Counted from the first letter of the stretch, positions 7,373 through 15,215 are shown. The stretch: DNA of 36,849 bases from Candidatus Viridilinea mediisalina (GCF_002532535.1 NZ_NQWI01000049.1:1-36849), one strand, 5' to 3'. A program made the numbers and translations. Notes: generated from the letters alone by a model not told the origin.

Positions 7373-8389
7373 ATGTGGAATATTATCGGCCACGAATGGG
7401 CCATTGAGCAGCTTCAGACCAGCATTAGCAACGCTACCGATGCCCATGCCTACCTGATCAGTGGCATGGCTGGCATCGGGAAGGCGCTGGTGGCTTTGCG
7501 CTTTGCCCAGGCGTTAAATTGCGAGCAGGCCACGGGTGCTCCCTGCCTGAGTTGCCGCACCTGCCGCCGCATCGAACGGGGCAACCACCCTGATCTGCGG
7601 ATTGCGGGTATGGCCAGTCAAGCCGCTGGGCTCAAGGCCGACGAAGCGGCACGCCAGAAGGAACTCAAGATCGGTACCGTGCGCGAGTGGCAGCGCGACC
7701 TAACCCTGCGCCCCTACGAGGCGCGGCGGCGCATCTTCATCCTCCATGATGCCGAACGGCTCAACGAGGAAGCCTCCAATGCGATGCTCAAGACGCTGGA
7801 AGAGCCACCGCCCTACGTGACGCTCATCCTTGTTGCCAATAGTACCGAACTGCTCCCCACGATTGTCTCGCGCTGCCGCGTGCTGCGCCTGCGCCCCCTG
7901 CCGCGCCGCCAAGTGGCCGCTGCACTCGAAGCACGCGGGGTGACCAAAGATGATGCGGCTATGCTGGCCGCCTGGAGCGGCGGACGAATCGGCTGGGCCT
8001 TCCAACTCGTCGAACAGCCCGACGCCGTCGCCCGCCGCGACGAGCAACTCGATACACTCCTCAACCTCCAAGGCAGCAGTCTCAGCGCCGGGATGCGCTG
8101 GGCCGAACAGCGTGCCAAAGAGTACCGCAGCGGCGAACAAGAGACCGTCTTCGCGTGGCTTGAACTCTGGCAAGGCTGGTGGCGCGACATGTTACTCACC
8201 GCTGCGGGCTGTCCCGAAGGCATCGTCAACACCGACCGGCGCGATCAACTGGCCCAACTGGCCAAAGGCCAAAGCCTCGCCCAGATTCATGCCATGGCCA
8301 CCCGCATCGGTCAAGCCGCACAGCACCTGCGCGAAAACGGCAACCCGCAGTTGGTCTTGGAGCATGTAGTACTCCAGGTGCCACGGTAG
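7373..8389 (+). CDS. holB: DNA polymerase III subunit delta-prime
   Basis: Clamp-loader subunit of the replicative polymerase, 338 aa. An AAA+ fold is seen: IIGHEWAIEQLQ start, P-loop-like GMAGIGKA (31-38), a four-cysteine zinc module (C-x7-C-x2-C-x2-C in NCEQATGAPCLSCRTC), the NEEASNAMLKTLEEPP segment shared by DnaX and HolB proteins and the SRC motif (IVSRCRVL). The P-loop lysine is kept but is followed by Ala rather than Thr/Ser, fitting a subunit that does not hydrolyse ATP. The C-terminal collar domain is diverged. Start ATG 7373 has AAGGA eight bases upstream, from the edge of the repeat element. It is likely co-directional with fabF but separated by that element. Confidence 0.93.
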   Translation: MWNIIGHEWAIEQLQTSISNATDAHAYLISGMAGIGKALVALRFAQALNCEQATGAPCLSCRTCRRIERGNHPDLRIAGMASQAAGLKADEAARQKELKIGTVREWQRDLTLRPYEARRRIFILHDAERLNEEASNAMLKTLEEPPPYVTLILVANSTELLPTIVSRCRVLRLRPLPRRQVAAALEARGVTKDDAAMLAAWSGGRIGWAFQLVEQPDAVARRDEQLDTLLNLQGSSLSAGMRWAEQRAKEYRSGEQETVFAWLELWQGWWRDMLLTAAGCPEGIVNTDRRDQLAQLAKGQSLAQIHAMATRIGQAAQHLRENGNPQLVLEHVVLQVPR

Positions 8390-8407
8390 CGTTGTTTCTA
8401 TAGGGAA

Positions 8408-8449
8408 GGATACAGGAAGCAGGAAATAGGAAATAGGAAATGGGAAATA
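8408..8449. repeat. Heptamer tandem array, unit GGAAATA
   Basis: Six units in 7-bp phase: GGATACA, GGAAGCA, GGAAATA twice, GGAAATG, GGAAATA. It lies 18 bases after the holB stop and resembles the GRAAGTA array at 1662-1885. Confidence 0.9.
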
Positions 8450-8490
8450 GGTTTGCAGCATCAGACTGCGCTGAATGCCTCCAAACTGTA

Positions 8491-8593
8491 AATTGGTATA
8501 ATACCAATTACCCTTGAACATGCCGCATGATCAAGAACGCTAACGCCCATTGGGGTGCCATGTTAGGCAATCTGCAATCGTAAATGGTATAAC
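8491..8593. mobile_element. MITE-like element, family 4 copy A (TATACCA ends)
   Basis: It starts with the palindrome AATTGGTATAATACCAATT (8491-8509), continues ACCCTTGAACATGCCGCATG and ACGCTAACGCCCATTGGG, holds about one heptamer (ATCTGCA) and ends GTAAATGGTATAAC. Terminal inverted repeats are TATACCAATTA and TAAATGGTATA. The same sequence in reverse is at 9262-9370, on the other side of the Uma2 gene. Confidence 0.88.
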
Positions 8594-8637
8594 AACCTCT
8601 GTGGTGCAATCCTCGCTCATCTCTGTCCGCCTCTCGC

Positions 8638-9231
8638 CTACCCAAAGAGCGCATCGGTCGCCACGGCCCACCCGGTAACAATGCTGCTGGGGATGATCGC
8701 CTGGCCACGGTAGATATGCTCGGCGTGGTAGCTGTCGCCCTCTAGCGTCAGCAGTTCAACACTGCGGCTAGCCGGGTCGGCGATCCAATATTCGCGTACC
8801 CCCGCCGCTGCGTAGCAGTCACGCTTCTCGCGGCGGTCGTAGCTCGCCGTGCTGGGTGAGGTGATCTCGACAATCAGGTCGGGCGGGCCGACAACCCGCT
8901 GCTCGGTGAGGGTTGCCGCCCCGTCGCGCAGCACCACCACAATGTCGGGTTGCACGATCGTAGCGCCATCGAGTTGCACATCAACCGGCGCCGCAAAGAC
9001 GCGGCCTGCGCCGGTTGTTTCGATCAGGGTGAAGAGCTGATGCACAATCCGTAACGAGCTGGTCTGATGGGCAAGGTTCGGGGCCAGAGTCTTGCGCAGC
9101 TCTCCACTGATCAACTCATAGCGCAGCCCATCGTCGGGCAGACGCTCATAGTCGGCAATCGTCCAACGCCCCTGCGCCGACGGCGTCAGGTGGCGCACAG
9201 GTTGGGTCGCACAGAGAATATCATCGGGCAT
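8638..9231 (-). CDS. Uma2 family endonuclease (DUF820)
   Basis: PD-(D/E)xK-fold protein of 197 aa. The family pattern is clear: WTIADYERLPDDGLRYELISGEL at the start (about 23-45), PDIVVVL for the first beta strand, then the core PPDLIVEITSPSTASYDRREKR with the Asp/Glu/Lys active-site set, and YAAAGVREYWIADP. The start has AGGAGG nine bases upstream. The family is very abundant in Cyanobacteria and Chloroflexota and is thought to contain nucleases, some perhaps linked to mobile DNA; the substrate is unknown. This copy is flanked by inverted copies of the family 4 mini-element. A second member lies at 18334-19176. Confidence 0.92.
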   Translation of the reverse strand: MPDDILCATQPVRHLTPSAQGRWTIADYERLPDDGLRYELISGELRKTLAPNLAHQTSSLRIVHQLFTLIETTGAGRVFAAPVDVQLDGATIVQPDIVVVLRDGAATLTEQRVVGPPDLIVEITSPSTASYDRREKRDCYAAAGVREYWIADPASRSVELLTLEGDSYHAEHIYRGQAIIPSSIVTGWAVATDALFG

Positions 9232-9261
9232 TGGAGCCTCCTGAGCTTTAGCTGTGATGCC

Positions 9262-9370
9262 TTATACCATTTACGATTGCAGATTGCAGATTGCAGATTG
9301 CCGAACATGGCGTCCCAATGGGCGTTAGCATTCTTGATAATGCGGCATGTTCAAGGGTAATTGGTATAAT
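9262..9370. mobile_element. MITE-like element, family 4 copy B (inverted)
   Basis: Reverse-orientation copy of 8491-8593: TTATACCATTTAC, then the heptamers GATTGCA x3 plus GATTGCC (9275-9302), CCGAACATGGCGTCCCAATG, GGCGTTAGC, GCGGCATGTTCAAGGGTAAT and TTGGTATAAT. The outward TTGGTATAAT end is an extended -10 match (TGGTATAAT). It differs from copy A mainly in heptamer number. Confidence 0.88.
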
Positions 9371-9401
9371 TACATTATAGCACGAATTTGTTTATCATGG
9401 C

Positions 9402-9495
9402 TTTTCAGTACGTGACACACGGTGGAGTGCCGGCTTTAGCCGGCTAAAGCCGGCACTCCACCGCGTACCCACTAACTTTTCAGACAGCTTCTTAG
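9402..9495. mobile_element. MITE-like element, family 2 copy 3
   Basis: The core GGAGTGCCGGCTTTAGCC...AAGCCGGCACTCC and the right end CCCACTAACTTTTCAGACAGC match copy 4 in orientation. The left terminal repeat is degenerate, with only CTTTTCAGTACGTG visible. Confidence 0.78.
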
Positions 9496-9835
9496 GGATG
9501 ATTTCAGAGCACTTTACCGTTTGCGCTATAGGTAGTGCCGACTTTAGGGAAGCAGAAATTGTTACGTATCCCAGCAGCCTGTCATGCTGAATAGTCTATG
9601 GGCGGGCATCGTAGTGCCGACTTTAGTCGGCTGAGGTCTTTGGTAGCGATGGGAAGCCGACTAAAGTCAGCACTACCTACGGCATCTCAGGGCGGCAACG
9701 CAACGCAACGGGGCAATCAACAACATCCGCTTCCCTTAGTCGGCTGAGGTCGCCGACAACCCCCGGATGCCGACTAACGTCGGCACTACGACGGTAAAGC
9801 TACAAGCGCCTTTCTAAAACCATCCCTAACAACCT
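9496..9835. repeat. Gene-free block of family 3 and family 5 palindromes with a nested insertion
   Basis: No gene was found here. Family 5 (TTAGGGATGATTTCA, then CACTTTACCGTTTGCG) lies at about 9493-9525. A family 3 hairpin (GTAGTGCCGACTTTAGTCGGC pairing with its complement ending CGGCACTAC at about 9788) is interrupted at 9546/9547 by a 189-bp segment. The tail CTAAAACCATCCCTAAC near 9811 is a partial family 5 copy in reverse. Confidence 0.82.
9547..9735. mobile_element. 189-bp nested insertion with 17-bp terminal inverted repeats and TTA target duplication
   Basis: The left end GGGAAGCAGAAATTGTT and the reverse complement of the right end GGGAAGCGGATGTTGTT match at 14 of 17 positions. TTA occurs immediately outside both ends (9544-9546 and 9736-9738). 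Removing the segment and one TTA restores a continuous family 3 hairpin. Inside is another family 3 hairpin (9611-9631 with 9656-9676). No protein is encoded, so it would need a transposase in trans. Confidence 0.8.
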
Positions 9836-9870
9836 TTGCGCCCTTGCGCCGTTGCGTCACAAACCCCGCC

Positions 9871-10452
9871 TCAAAAGACCGCCCTGACCCGCAGGGCTTT
9901 TCGTAGCCGCCGATGGTATTCAGCCCGGCTGATCTCTTGCGTCCCGAATTGGAGCATGTGCGAACCGACGATGTACTGCGAGTCGAGTAGGGTAAAGCCG
10001 CCCGCCCGCAGCCGCGCTACAAGGTGCACTAAGGCTACTTTGCTCGCATCACGCTCGTGGCAGAACATGCTTTCGCCTGCAAAGAGGCCGCCAAGGGTGA
10101 CCCCGTAGAGCCCGCCTACCAATTGGCCTGCACGCCAACTCTCAACGCTGTGGGCATAACCGAGCCGGTGGAGTTGGCTATAGGCTTCAATCATCTCCTC
10201 GCTGATCCAGGTGCTTTCGCGCCCCGGCTGGAGGGCCGCGCACGCCCGCATCACGCGGGTAAAGGCGCTGTTGTAGCGCACGCTGAAACGCTCACTGCGA
10301 ACTGTGCGCGCCAAGCGCCGCGGCACCACAAAGCTTTCTAAGGGAATGATCGCCCGCACGGTTGGCTCGTACCAGCCAAGTGCCCCCGCCTCGTCGGCCA
10401 TGGGGAAGAGCCCTTGGCTATAGGCCGTCAGCAGTAACTCAGGGGTTAGCAT
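9871..10452 (-). CDS. aat: Leucyl/phenylalanyl-tRNA--protein transferase
   Basis: N-end rule transferase that adds Leu or Phe from aminoacyl-tRNA to proteins with N-terminal Arg or Lys, marking them for ClpAP-type degradation. 193 aa from ATG 10452; the TTG three bases upstream is less likely. Family signatures are all present: [15 protein letters not shown] at the start, WYEP, the STWISEEM region, YAHSVE(S/C)[17 protein letters not shown] and LLDSQY. It is shorter than the E. coli enzyme (234 aa), mostly at the N-terminus, as seen in other bacteria. It is flanked by direct copies of CTTTGCGCCCTTGCGCCGTT. Confidence 0.95.
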   Translation of the reverse strand: MLTPELLLTAYSQGLFPMADEAGALGWYEPTVRAIIPLESFVVPRRLARTVRSERFSVRYNSAFTRVMRACAALQPGRESTWISEEMIEAYSQLHRLGYAHSVESWRAGQLVGGLYGVTLGGLFAGESMFCHERDASKVALVHLVARLRAGGFTLLDSQYIVGSHMLQFGTQEISRAEYHRRLRKALRVRAVF

Positions 10453-10584
10453 CAATATCTTTCAAATAAGCTCGCGCAAAGCCGCAAAGCCGCAAAGGTT
10501 TGGCGCTCATATGCAAAAAAACTTTGCGCCCTTGCGCCGTTGCGTCAAGAAGCCCGTCGTATTTGAAAAGTATTGGGGTTAGCA
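10452..10584. repeat. Intergenic repeats upstream of aat
   Basis: CAATATCTTTCAAATA (10453-10468) is an imperfect inverted match of TATTTGAAAAGTATTG near 10559-10575. The sequence CTTTGCGCCCTTGCGCCGTT near 10520 is a direct repeat of the one near 9833, beyond the other end of aat. GCCGCAAA is also repeated in tandem near 10482. Confidence 0.6.
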
Positions 10585-11289
10585 TTAGGGCGCTTGGAGC
10601 CGGTTAAAGCCCGAGGTGATGATCTGGCTGGCCCAGAGTAGCAGCGCCAAACTGGTGAAGAGGCCAACCTGCGCCATCCACGCGGGCCCGCCGACAATCA
10701 GCGCTACCCAGAAGGGTGCGCCCAGCAACCCGTGAACCAGGAGGCTCAACCCAAGCCCTGCTGGTAGCACCAAGACGAGCAGGCTCTGCCACGAGAAGCG
10801 GTTAGTTGCTAAGAGTACATAGAGCAGCCCGTAGCTAATCACTGCGGCCATGAAGGCGTGCAACAGTGGGGCTGTCAGGCCCCACGGCAACAATCCCGCC
10901 TCGTAGCTCCAGGTGCGGGTGCGGAGGCCAATTGTCTCTAGCACCAAATGGTAGAGTGAGAAGATGAAGAAGGTGATAAACCCAGCGAGATAGCCGGGAA
11001 ACCACCAGCGTGTGCGCCAGAGCAGCAGGACGATGATGGCAGGTAAGGGGTAGTACCAACCCGAGCCTAGGATGACGCCCATAGGGATGGCTTGGGCTAA
11101 GAGTTGTTGGGCCTGCTCGAAGCCCGCACTGAGCCGCGCGCCGTAGAGCATGTGCCACAATGGCAGCGCCAGCGCACTCAGATGCCCTGCTCCCAACGCG
11201 AGCAGGTAGAGTGGGGTGCGCTGAAGCCACGCCAAGTATGCCGCCAGTCCGTAACAGATCAATAAGAGCAGTATGGCTACGATTTCCAT
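10585..11289 (-). CDS. Polytopic membrane protein of unknown function
   Basis: A 234-aa protein with about seven hydrophobic segments spread over the whole length, beginning MEIVAILLLLICYGLAAYLA and with loops containing WLQRTP, RTRWWFPG and LRTRTWSYEAGLLPWG. No soluble domain and no signal cleavage site are apparent. Conserved-looking Trp, Tyr and His residues near helix ends (ALPLWHMLYG, SLYHLVLETIG) could line a pocket, but I do not recognise the family. It lies between aat and purL on the same strand; no ribosome site stands out in front of ATG 11289. Confidence 0.75.
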   Translation of the reverse strand: MEIVAILLLLICYGLAAYLAWLQRTPLYLLALGAGHLSALALPLWHMLYGARLSAGFEQAQQLLAQAIPMGVILGSGWYYPLPAIIVLLLWRTRWWFPGYLAGFITFFIFSLYHLVLETIGLRTRTWSYEAGLLPWGLTAPLLHAFMAAVISYGLLYVLLATNRFSWQSLLVLVLPAGLGLSLLVHGLLGAPFWVALIVGGPAWMAQVGLFTSLALLLWASQIITSGFNRLQAP

Positions 11290-11312
11290 AACAGTGTAGC
11301 AACCTGTAGGTA

Positions 11313-11337
11313 CTTGGGCGAACCTGGTTCGCCCAAG
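11313..11337. terminator. Hairpin after purL
   Basis: CTTGGGCGAAC and GTTCGCCCAAG form a perfect 11-bp stem with a 3-base loop between the purL stop (11351, minus strand) and the next gene. There is no T tract, so it may be an mRNA-stabilising or pause hairpin rather than an intrinsic terminator. Confidence 0.5.
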
Positions 11338-11350
11338 CCCGCTTGGGGGT

Positions 11351-14335
11351 TCACATCCAACTGAGCCCGGCCTGCCAGGCTTGGCGTAAGGCGTCGAGTT
11401 CTACCTCGGCTACGATCTGGCCATCCGCCCGCAGCCGCAGCAGCGCTTCATGCTGTACTGCGCCCAACTCAACCAGCGCCACACCAGCCAAGACCGACTC
11501 AAAGGCTGCTGCATCGCCTGGACGCACCTCAACCAAGAAGCGGCTCGGCGTCTCGCTGAAGAGCCTCGTGGTTACGTCAAGTTCACCACCGAGCGCATCA
11601 AGCTCCAAGTCGAGCCCCAGATGACCAGCGAGAACCATTTCAGCCGCAGCGACCGCGAGGCCGCCTTCGCTCAGATCGTGGCAGGCCGCTACCAAGCCTT
11701 GTGTGATGGCTCCGTGTAGGGCCGCAAAGGTGGCCCGCGCCGCCACAAGATCAACCTGGGGCACCTGGCCCGCCAGCCCGTCGCGGCCCAGAATGGCATC
11801 CAAATGGCTGCCGCCTAACTCGGCGCGGGTCGCGCCCACCAGGTAGATGCGGTTGCCCGCCTGTTTCAGATCCATACTGACACAGCGGCGCACATCGGGG
11901 ACTTCGGCCAGGGCCGAGATCAAGAGCGTGGGCGGAATGGCGACGCGCTGCCCTGCTGCGTCGCGGTACTCGTTGTTGAGCGAGTCTTTGCCTGAGATGA
12001 AGGGCGTGCCAAAAGCGACGGCGGCATCGTAACAGCCCGCTGCGGCCCGAACCAGCCCAGCCATGCGATCAGGTTGGCGCGGATCGCCCCAGCAGAAGTT
12101 GTCGAGAATCGCGGTGCGCCCAGGATCGCCGCCGACCGCCACGACATTGCGGAGCGCCTCATCAACCGCCGCTAAGGCCATCCAGTAGGGGTCAATCCGC
12201 CCGTAGCGCGGGTTGATCCCGCAGCCCAAGGCCAAACCGCGCTGCATCGTCGCCACGGGCTGCAACACCGCCGCATCGCCCGGGCCATCCAGCGCAACCC
12301 CCACCAACGGCTTGAGAATGGTTGCGCCGCGTACCTCGTGGTCGTAGGTCCGCACAACCCGCTCCTTGGAACTGATGTTGGGGTGGGCTAAGAGTTGCAA
12401 GAGCAGGTTGGCGCTTGCGGGCAGGGCCGCCCCTTCCGCCGCGTGTATCGGCTGGCGTTCTGGGCTTTGCCAGAGCGCCTCTAGCACCCGTTGGGGCAGG
12501 CCGTCGTGCAAAAACTCCATCGCGAGGTCAACCACCTCAAGCTCTTTGTAGTTCACCCGCAAACGCCCATCAGCGGTGAAGGTACCAATCGCCGTCGCCT
12601 CAACATCCTCAGCTTCACAGAGCGCCAAGAAGGCGTTGAGGTTGGTCGGGGGCACCGCCAGCACCATACGCTCCTGGGCCTCCGAGAGCCAGATTTCCCA
12701 CGGCTGCAACCCGGCATACTTGAGCGGCACGCGCTCAAGGGTCACATGGGCGCCACAGCCAGCACCCATTTCACCCACTGCCGACGACAGCCCGCCCGCG
12801 CCACAGTCGGTAATCGCCGAGTAGAGCCGCTGGTCGCGGGCTTGCAACAAGACATCCAACAGCTTCTTTTCGGTAATCGGATCGCCAATCTGCACCGCCG
12901 ATCCCACCGTTGCCGCCGTGTCGTGCGTAAGCTCAATGCTACTAAAGGTCGCCCCGTGGATGCCATCGCGGCCCGTATGCCCGCCAAGCAGCACAATCAC
13001 ATCGCCGGGGGCCACATTGCGCGGGTGGGCATCGCGCGGTGCGAGGCCCACTGTCCCCGCATAGACCAAGGGGTTGGCGCTGTAGCCAGAATCAAAGAGG
13101 ACTGCGCCATTCACGGTGGGGATGCCCAGTTTATTGCCATAATCACGCACACCTGCCACCACGCCCAAGGCTACGCGCTGCGGATGCAGCACCCCAGGCT
13201 GAAGCGCCTCTGCGGGCGTATCGGGCATGCCAAAGCAGAGGACATCGGTGTTGGCAATCGGTTCCGCCGAGACGCCCAGCACATCGCGGATGACCCCGCC
13301 CACGCCGGTGTTCGCGCCACCAAAGGGTTCGAGCGCACTCGGGTGGTTATGGGTTTCTACCTTAAACGAGACCTCGTGAGCGGGGCCAAAGGCGATAATC
13401 CCTGCGTTGTCAACAAAAGCCGAACGCACCCACGCATGCTCAGGCAGGCGCAAGCTGCCGTGAGCCAGCGTAAAGTGGGCCGCCGCCGACTCAGGGGCCA
13501 CAATCCGTTCTGTCGCCGCCATCAAAAAGGTCTTGATCAAGCTATTCAGCTCAACCTCGTCCTGTTCAAGCAGATGGAAAGCCGGGTAGAGCTGGGGATC
13601 GAGCGCTGCCGCACGCTGGTCGGGGGTAGCGCGGCGATAGCGCACCTTCGCCTTAAAGCTCTTATGGCTACAATGCTCGCTCCACGTCTGGGCCAGCGTC
13701 TCCAACTCACCATCGCTCGGATCGCGCCCCAAGGCAACAAAATGGTCACGCACCGCATGCATCTCAGCCAGATCGAGCGCCAAAATCCCATCGCGGCTAA
13801 TCCGCAGCAACTCGGCATCATCGGCCTCACGCAGAGCAACACGCACCACACGGGGCTGCACATGCGCCGGCGGGCTAATCAGATCTTGGTAGAAACGCAG
13901 ACGGCTACGGTGGTCAATCCCCGGCACCGCAATCAGGCTCGTCTGCACCAGATCAATCGTCAATTCAGCCGCACGAGCAGCAGGATCAACCCCAGAGGTC
14001 AAGAGGTAGCGGCGCACCATGCGGGCCTGATCCAGCACCGCAATACCCAAGCGGCGTGCGCCCTCAAGCACACTCTCGCCCGCATTATCGGTAACCCCCG
14101 GACGATAGGCGACCTCCAGCATGTGGGCAGCGGCGGGCAGTGGTTCAACCATCAGTTCATCAAGCGTAAGCGCCCGCCAGGTGACCGTCTCAGTCACCGG
14201 ATCGTGGAGCAACTCGGTAGCCAAACGGGCCACATCCGCAAGCCGCAGGGCCAGCCCCTCAAGCACATAGATCGTCTGGATCGTCTCAGGGTGGGTCGCT
14301 TCACGCGAAGCGACGGTTACAAAAAACTGGGCCAT
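11351..14335 (-). CDS. purL: Phosphoribosylformylglycinamidine synthase PurL with fused PurS-like N-terminus
   Basis: Fourth step of purine synthesis: FGAR plus ATP plus ammonia gives FGAM. 994 aa, between small PurL (about 740) and the large glutaminase-containing form (about 1300). Residues 1-170 look like a duplicated PurS-type domain (FFVTVASRE..., then LEVAYRPGVTDNAGESVLEG). The synthetase core follows with TWSEHCSHK, FKVETHNHPSALEPFGGANTG, GVGGVIRDVLG, ITDCGAGGLSSAVGEMG, FGTPFISGKDSLNNEY and CHDLSEGGLAVAAAEM. No class I glutaminase (PurQ) domain is present, so a separate PurQ is needed; none is in the window. ATG 14335 has GAGGAG nine bases upstream. Confidence 0.95.
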   Translation of the reverse strand: MAQFFVTVASREATHPETIQTIYVLEGLALRLADVARLATELLHDPVTETVTWRALTLDELMVEPLPAAAHMLEVAYRPGVTDNAGESVLEGARRLGIAVLDQARMVRRYLLTSGVDPAARAAELTIDLVQTSLIAVPGIDHRSRLRFYQDLISPPAHVQPRVVRVALREADDAELLRISRDGILALDLAEMHAVRDHFVALGRDPSDGELETLAQTWSEHCSHKSFKAKVRYRRATPDQRAAALDPQLYPAFHLLEQDEVELNSLIKTFLMAATERIVAPESAAAHFTLAHGSLRLPEHAWVRSAFVDNAGIIAFGPAHEVSFKVETHNHPSALEPFGGANTGVGGVIRDVLGVSAEPIANTDVLCFGMPDTPAEALQPGVLHPQRVALGVVAGVRDYGNKLGIPTVNGAVLFDSGYSANPLVYAGTVGLAPRDAHPRNVAPGDVIVLLGGHTGRDGIHGATFSSIELTHDTAATVGSAVQIGDPITEKKLLDVLLQARDQRLYSAITDCGAGGLSSAVGEMGAGCGAHVTLERVPLKYAGLQPWEIWLSEAQERMVLAVPPTNLNAFLALCEAEDVEATAIGTFTADGRLRVNYKELEVVDLAMEFLHDGLPQRVLEALWQSPERQPIHAAEGAALPASANLLLQLLAHPNISSKERVVRTYDHEVRGATILKPLVGVALDGPGDAAVLQPVATMQRGLALGCGINPRYGRIDPYWMALAAVDEALRNVVAVGGDPGRTAILDNFCWGDPRQPDRMAGLVRAAAGCYDAAVAFGTPFISGKDSLNNEYRDAAGQRVAIPPTLLISALAEVPDVRRCVSMDLKQAGNRIYLVGATRAELGGSHLDAILGRDGLAGQVPQVDLVAARATFAALHGAITQGLVAACHDLSEGGLAVAAAEMVLAGHLGLDLELDALGGELDVTTRLFSETPSRFLVEVRPGDAAAFESVLAGVALVELGAVQHEALLRLRADGQIVAEVELDALRQAWQAGLSWM

Positions 14336-14399
14336 AGTGGCTCCTCATACTGCATGTTAGCGCCCGATTGTAGCCGATAGGTACGCCTACGTCAACGTA

Positions 14400-14513
14400 A
14401 TACCAATAACCGTTGCCTATGCCGCATGATCAAGAACGCTCAAGCTCATTGGGACGCAATGTTCTACAATCTACAATCTACAATCTACAATCTACAATCT
14501 GAAATGGTATAAC
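14400..14513. mobile_element. MITE-like element, family 4 copy C
   Basis: It starts ATACCAATAACCGTTGCC, contains ATGCCGCATGATCAAGAACG and CATTGGGACGCAATGTT, then the heptamers ATCTACA x4 with degenerate flanking units (14462-14503), and ends AAATGGTATAAC. Same orientation as copy A, with more heptamers. Confidence 0.87.
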
Positions 14514-14527
14514 GCCTATGCTATAAT
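14499..14527 (+). promoter_or_regulatory. Candidate sigma-70 promoter for talC
   Basis: A perfect TATAAT at 14522-14527 is preceded 17 bases earlier by CTGAAA (14499-14504), a 4-of-6 match to TTGACA. The -35 region lies inside the right end of the family 4 element. The expected transcript would start near 14534, 34 bases before the talC ATG. Confidence 0.55.
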
Positions 14528-14567
14528 GCAGCCACATGCCGCAAGGCGTAAGCAATTGGAGCTGCTC

Positions 14568-15215
14568 ATGCAAATTTATCTTGACACCGCCAACCTGGAC
14601 GAGATCCGTGAGGCCGCTAGTTGGGGCATTCTGAGTGGAGTCACCACCAATCCCACGCTGATTGCGCGGGAGAAGGGGGCCGATTTTAAGACCACCATTG
14701 CCGAGATTGCCAACCTGGTTGATGGCCCGATCAGTGCCGAAACCCTCTCGCTCGATGCCGATGGCATGATCCAAGAGGGTATTGAATACGCAGCTTGGCA
14801 TCCCAACGTCATTATTAAAATCCCAAGTACCCTTGAGGGCTTGCGCGCCGTGAGTGAACTCGCACGCCACAATATTCGTACCAACGTAACCCTCTGCTTC
14901 AACGCGGCCCAAGCGCTGCTTGCGGCTCGCGCCGGTGCCTTCATCATCAGCCCCTTCATTGGTCGCGTAGATGATAGCGGCGTTGAGGGTATGCAGCTTA
15001 TCCGCGAAATTGTGTCAATCTACCGCCAAGATTCCGAAATTAGCACGAAGGTCCTCTCGGCCTCGATTCGCCATCCGCGCCACATCATCGACTCGGCCAT
15101 CGCTGGCGCCGACATTGCCACATGCCCCTTCAATGTACTCAAATTGGCCATGCGCCACCCGCTCACCGACCGCGGCATCGAGCAATTTCTAGCCGATTGG
15201 AATTCAAGGAATTGA
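14568..15215 (+). CDS. Transaldolase-like aldolase (TalC / fructose-6-phosphate aldolase family)
   Basis: Class I aldolase of the small transaldolase subfamily, 215 aa from ATG 14568, which has GGAG seven bases upstream; an upstream in-frame ATG at 14526 lies before the predicted transcript start. Family hallmarks: YLDTANLDEI at the N-terminus, GVTTNPTLIA (24-33), Schiff-base Lys84 in VIIKIPST, TNVTLCFNAAQALLAARAGA and SPFIGRVDD. The length matches TalC/FSA (214-220). Substrate may be sedoheptulose-7-P plus glyceraldehyde-3-P (transaldolase) or fructose-6-P cleavage; sequence inspection cannot decide. It is followed 18 bases later by the phosphoribulokinase-like gene, suggesting a shared pentose phosphate role. 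Confidence 0.9.
   Translation: MQIYLDTANLDEIREAASWGILSGVTTNPTLIAREKGADFKTTIAEIANLVDGPISAETLSLDADGMIQEGIEYAAWHPNVIIKIPSTLEGLRAVSELARHNIRTNVTLCFNAAQALLAARAGAFIISPFIGRVDDSGVEGMQLIREIVSIYRQDSEISTKVLSASIRHPRHIIDSAIAGADIATCPFNVLKLAMRHPLTDRGIEQFLADWNSRN

Noticed and set aside
12491-14380. A 629-codon open frame antisense to purL
   Set aside because: It is the complement of a GC-rich real gene: the purL product has all family motifs, while the antisense product has none and no ribosome site.
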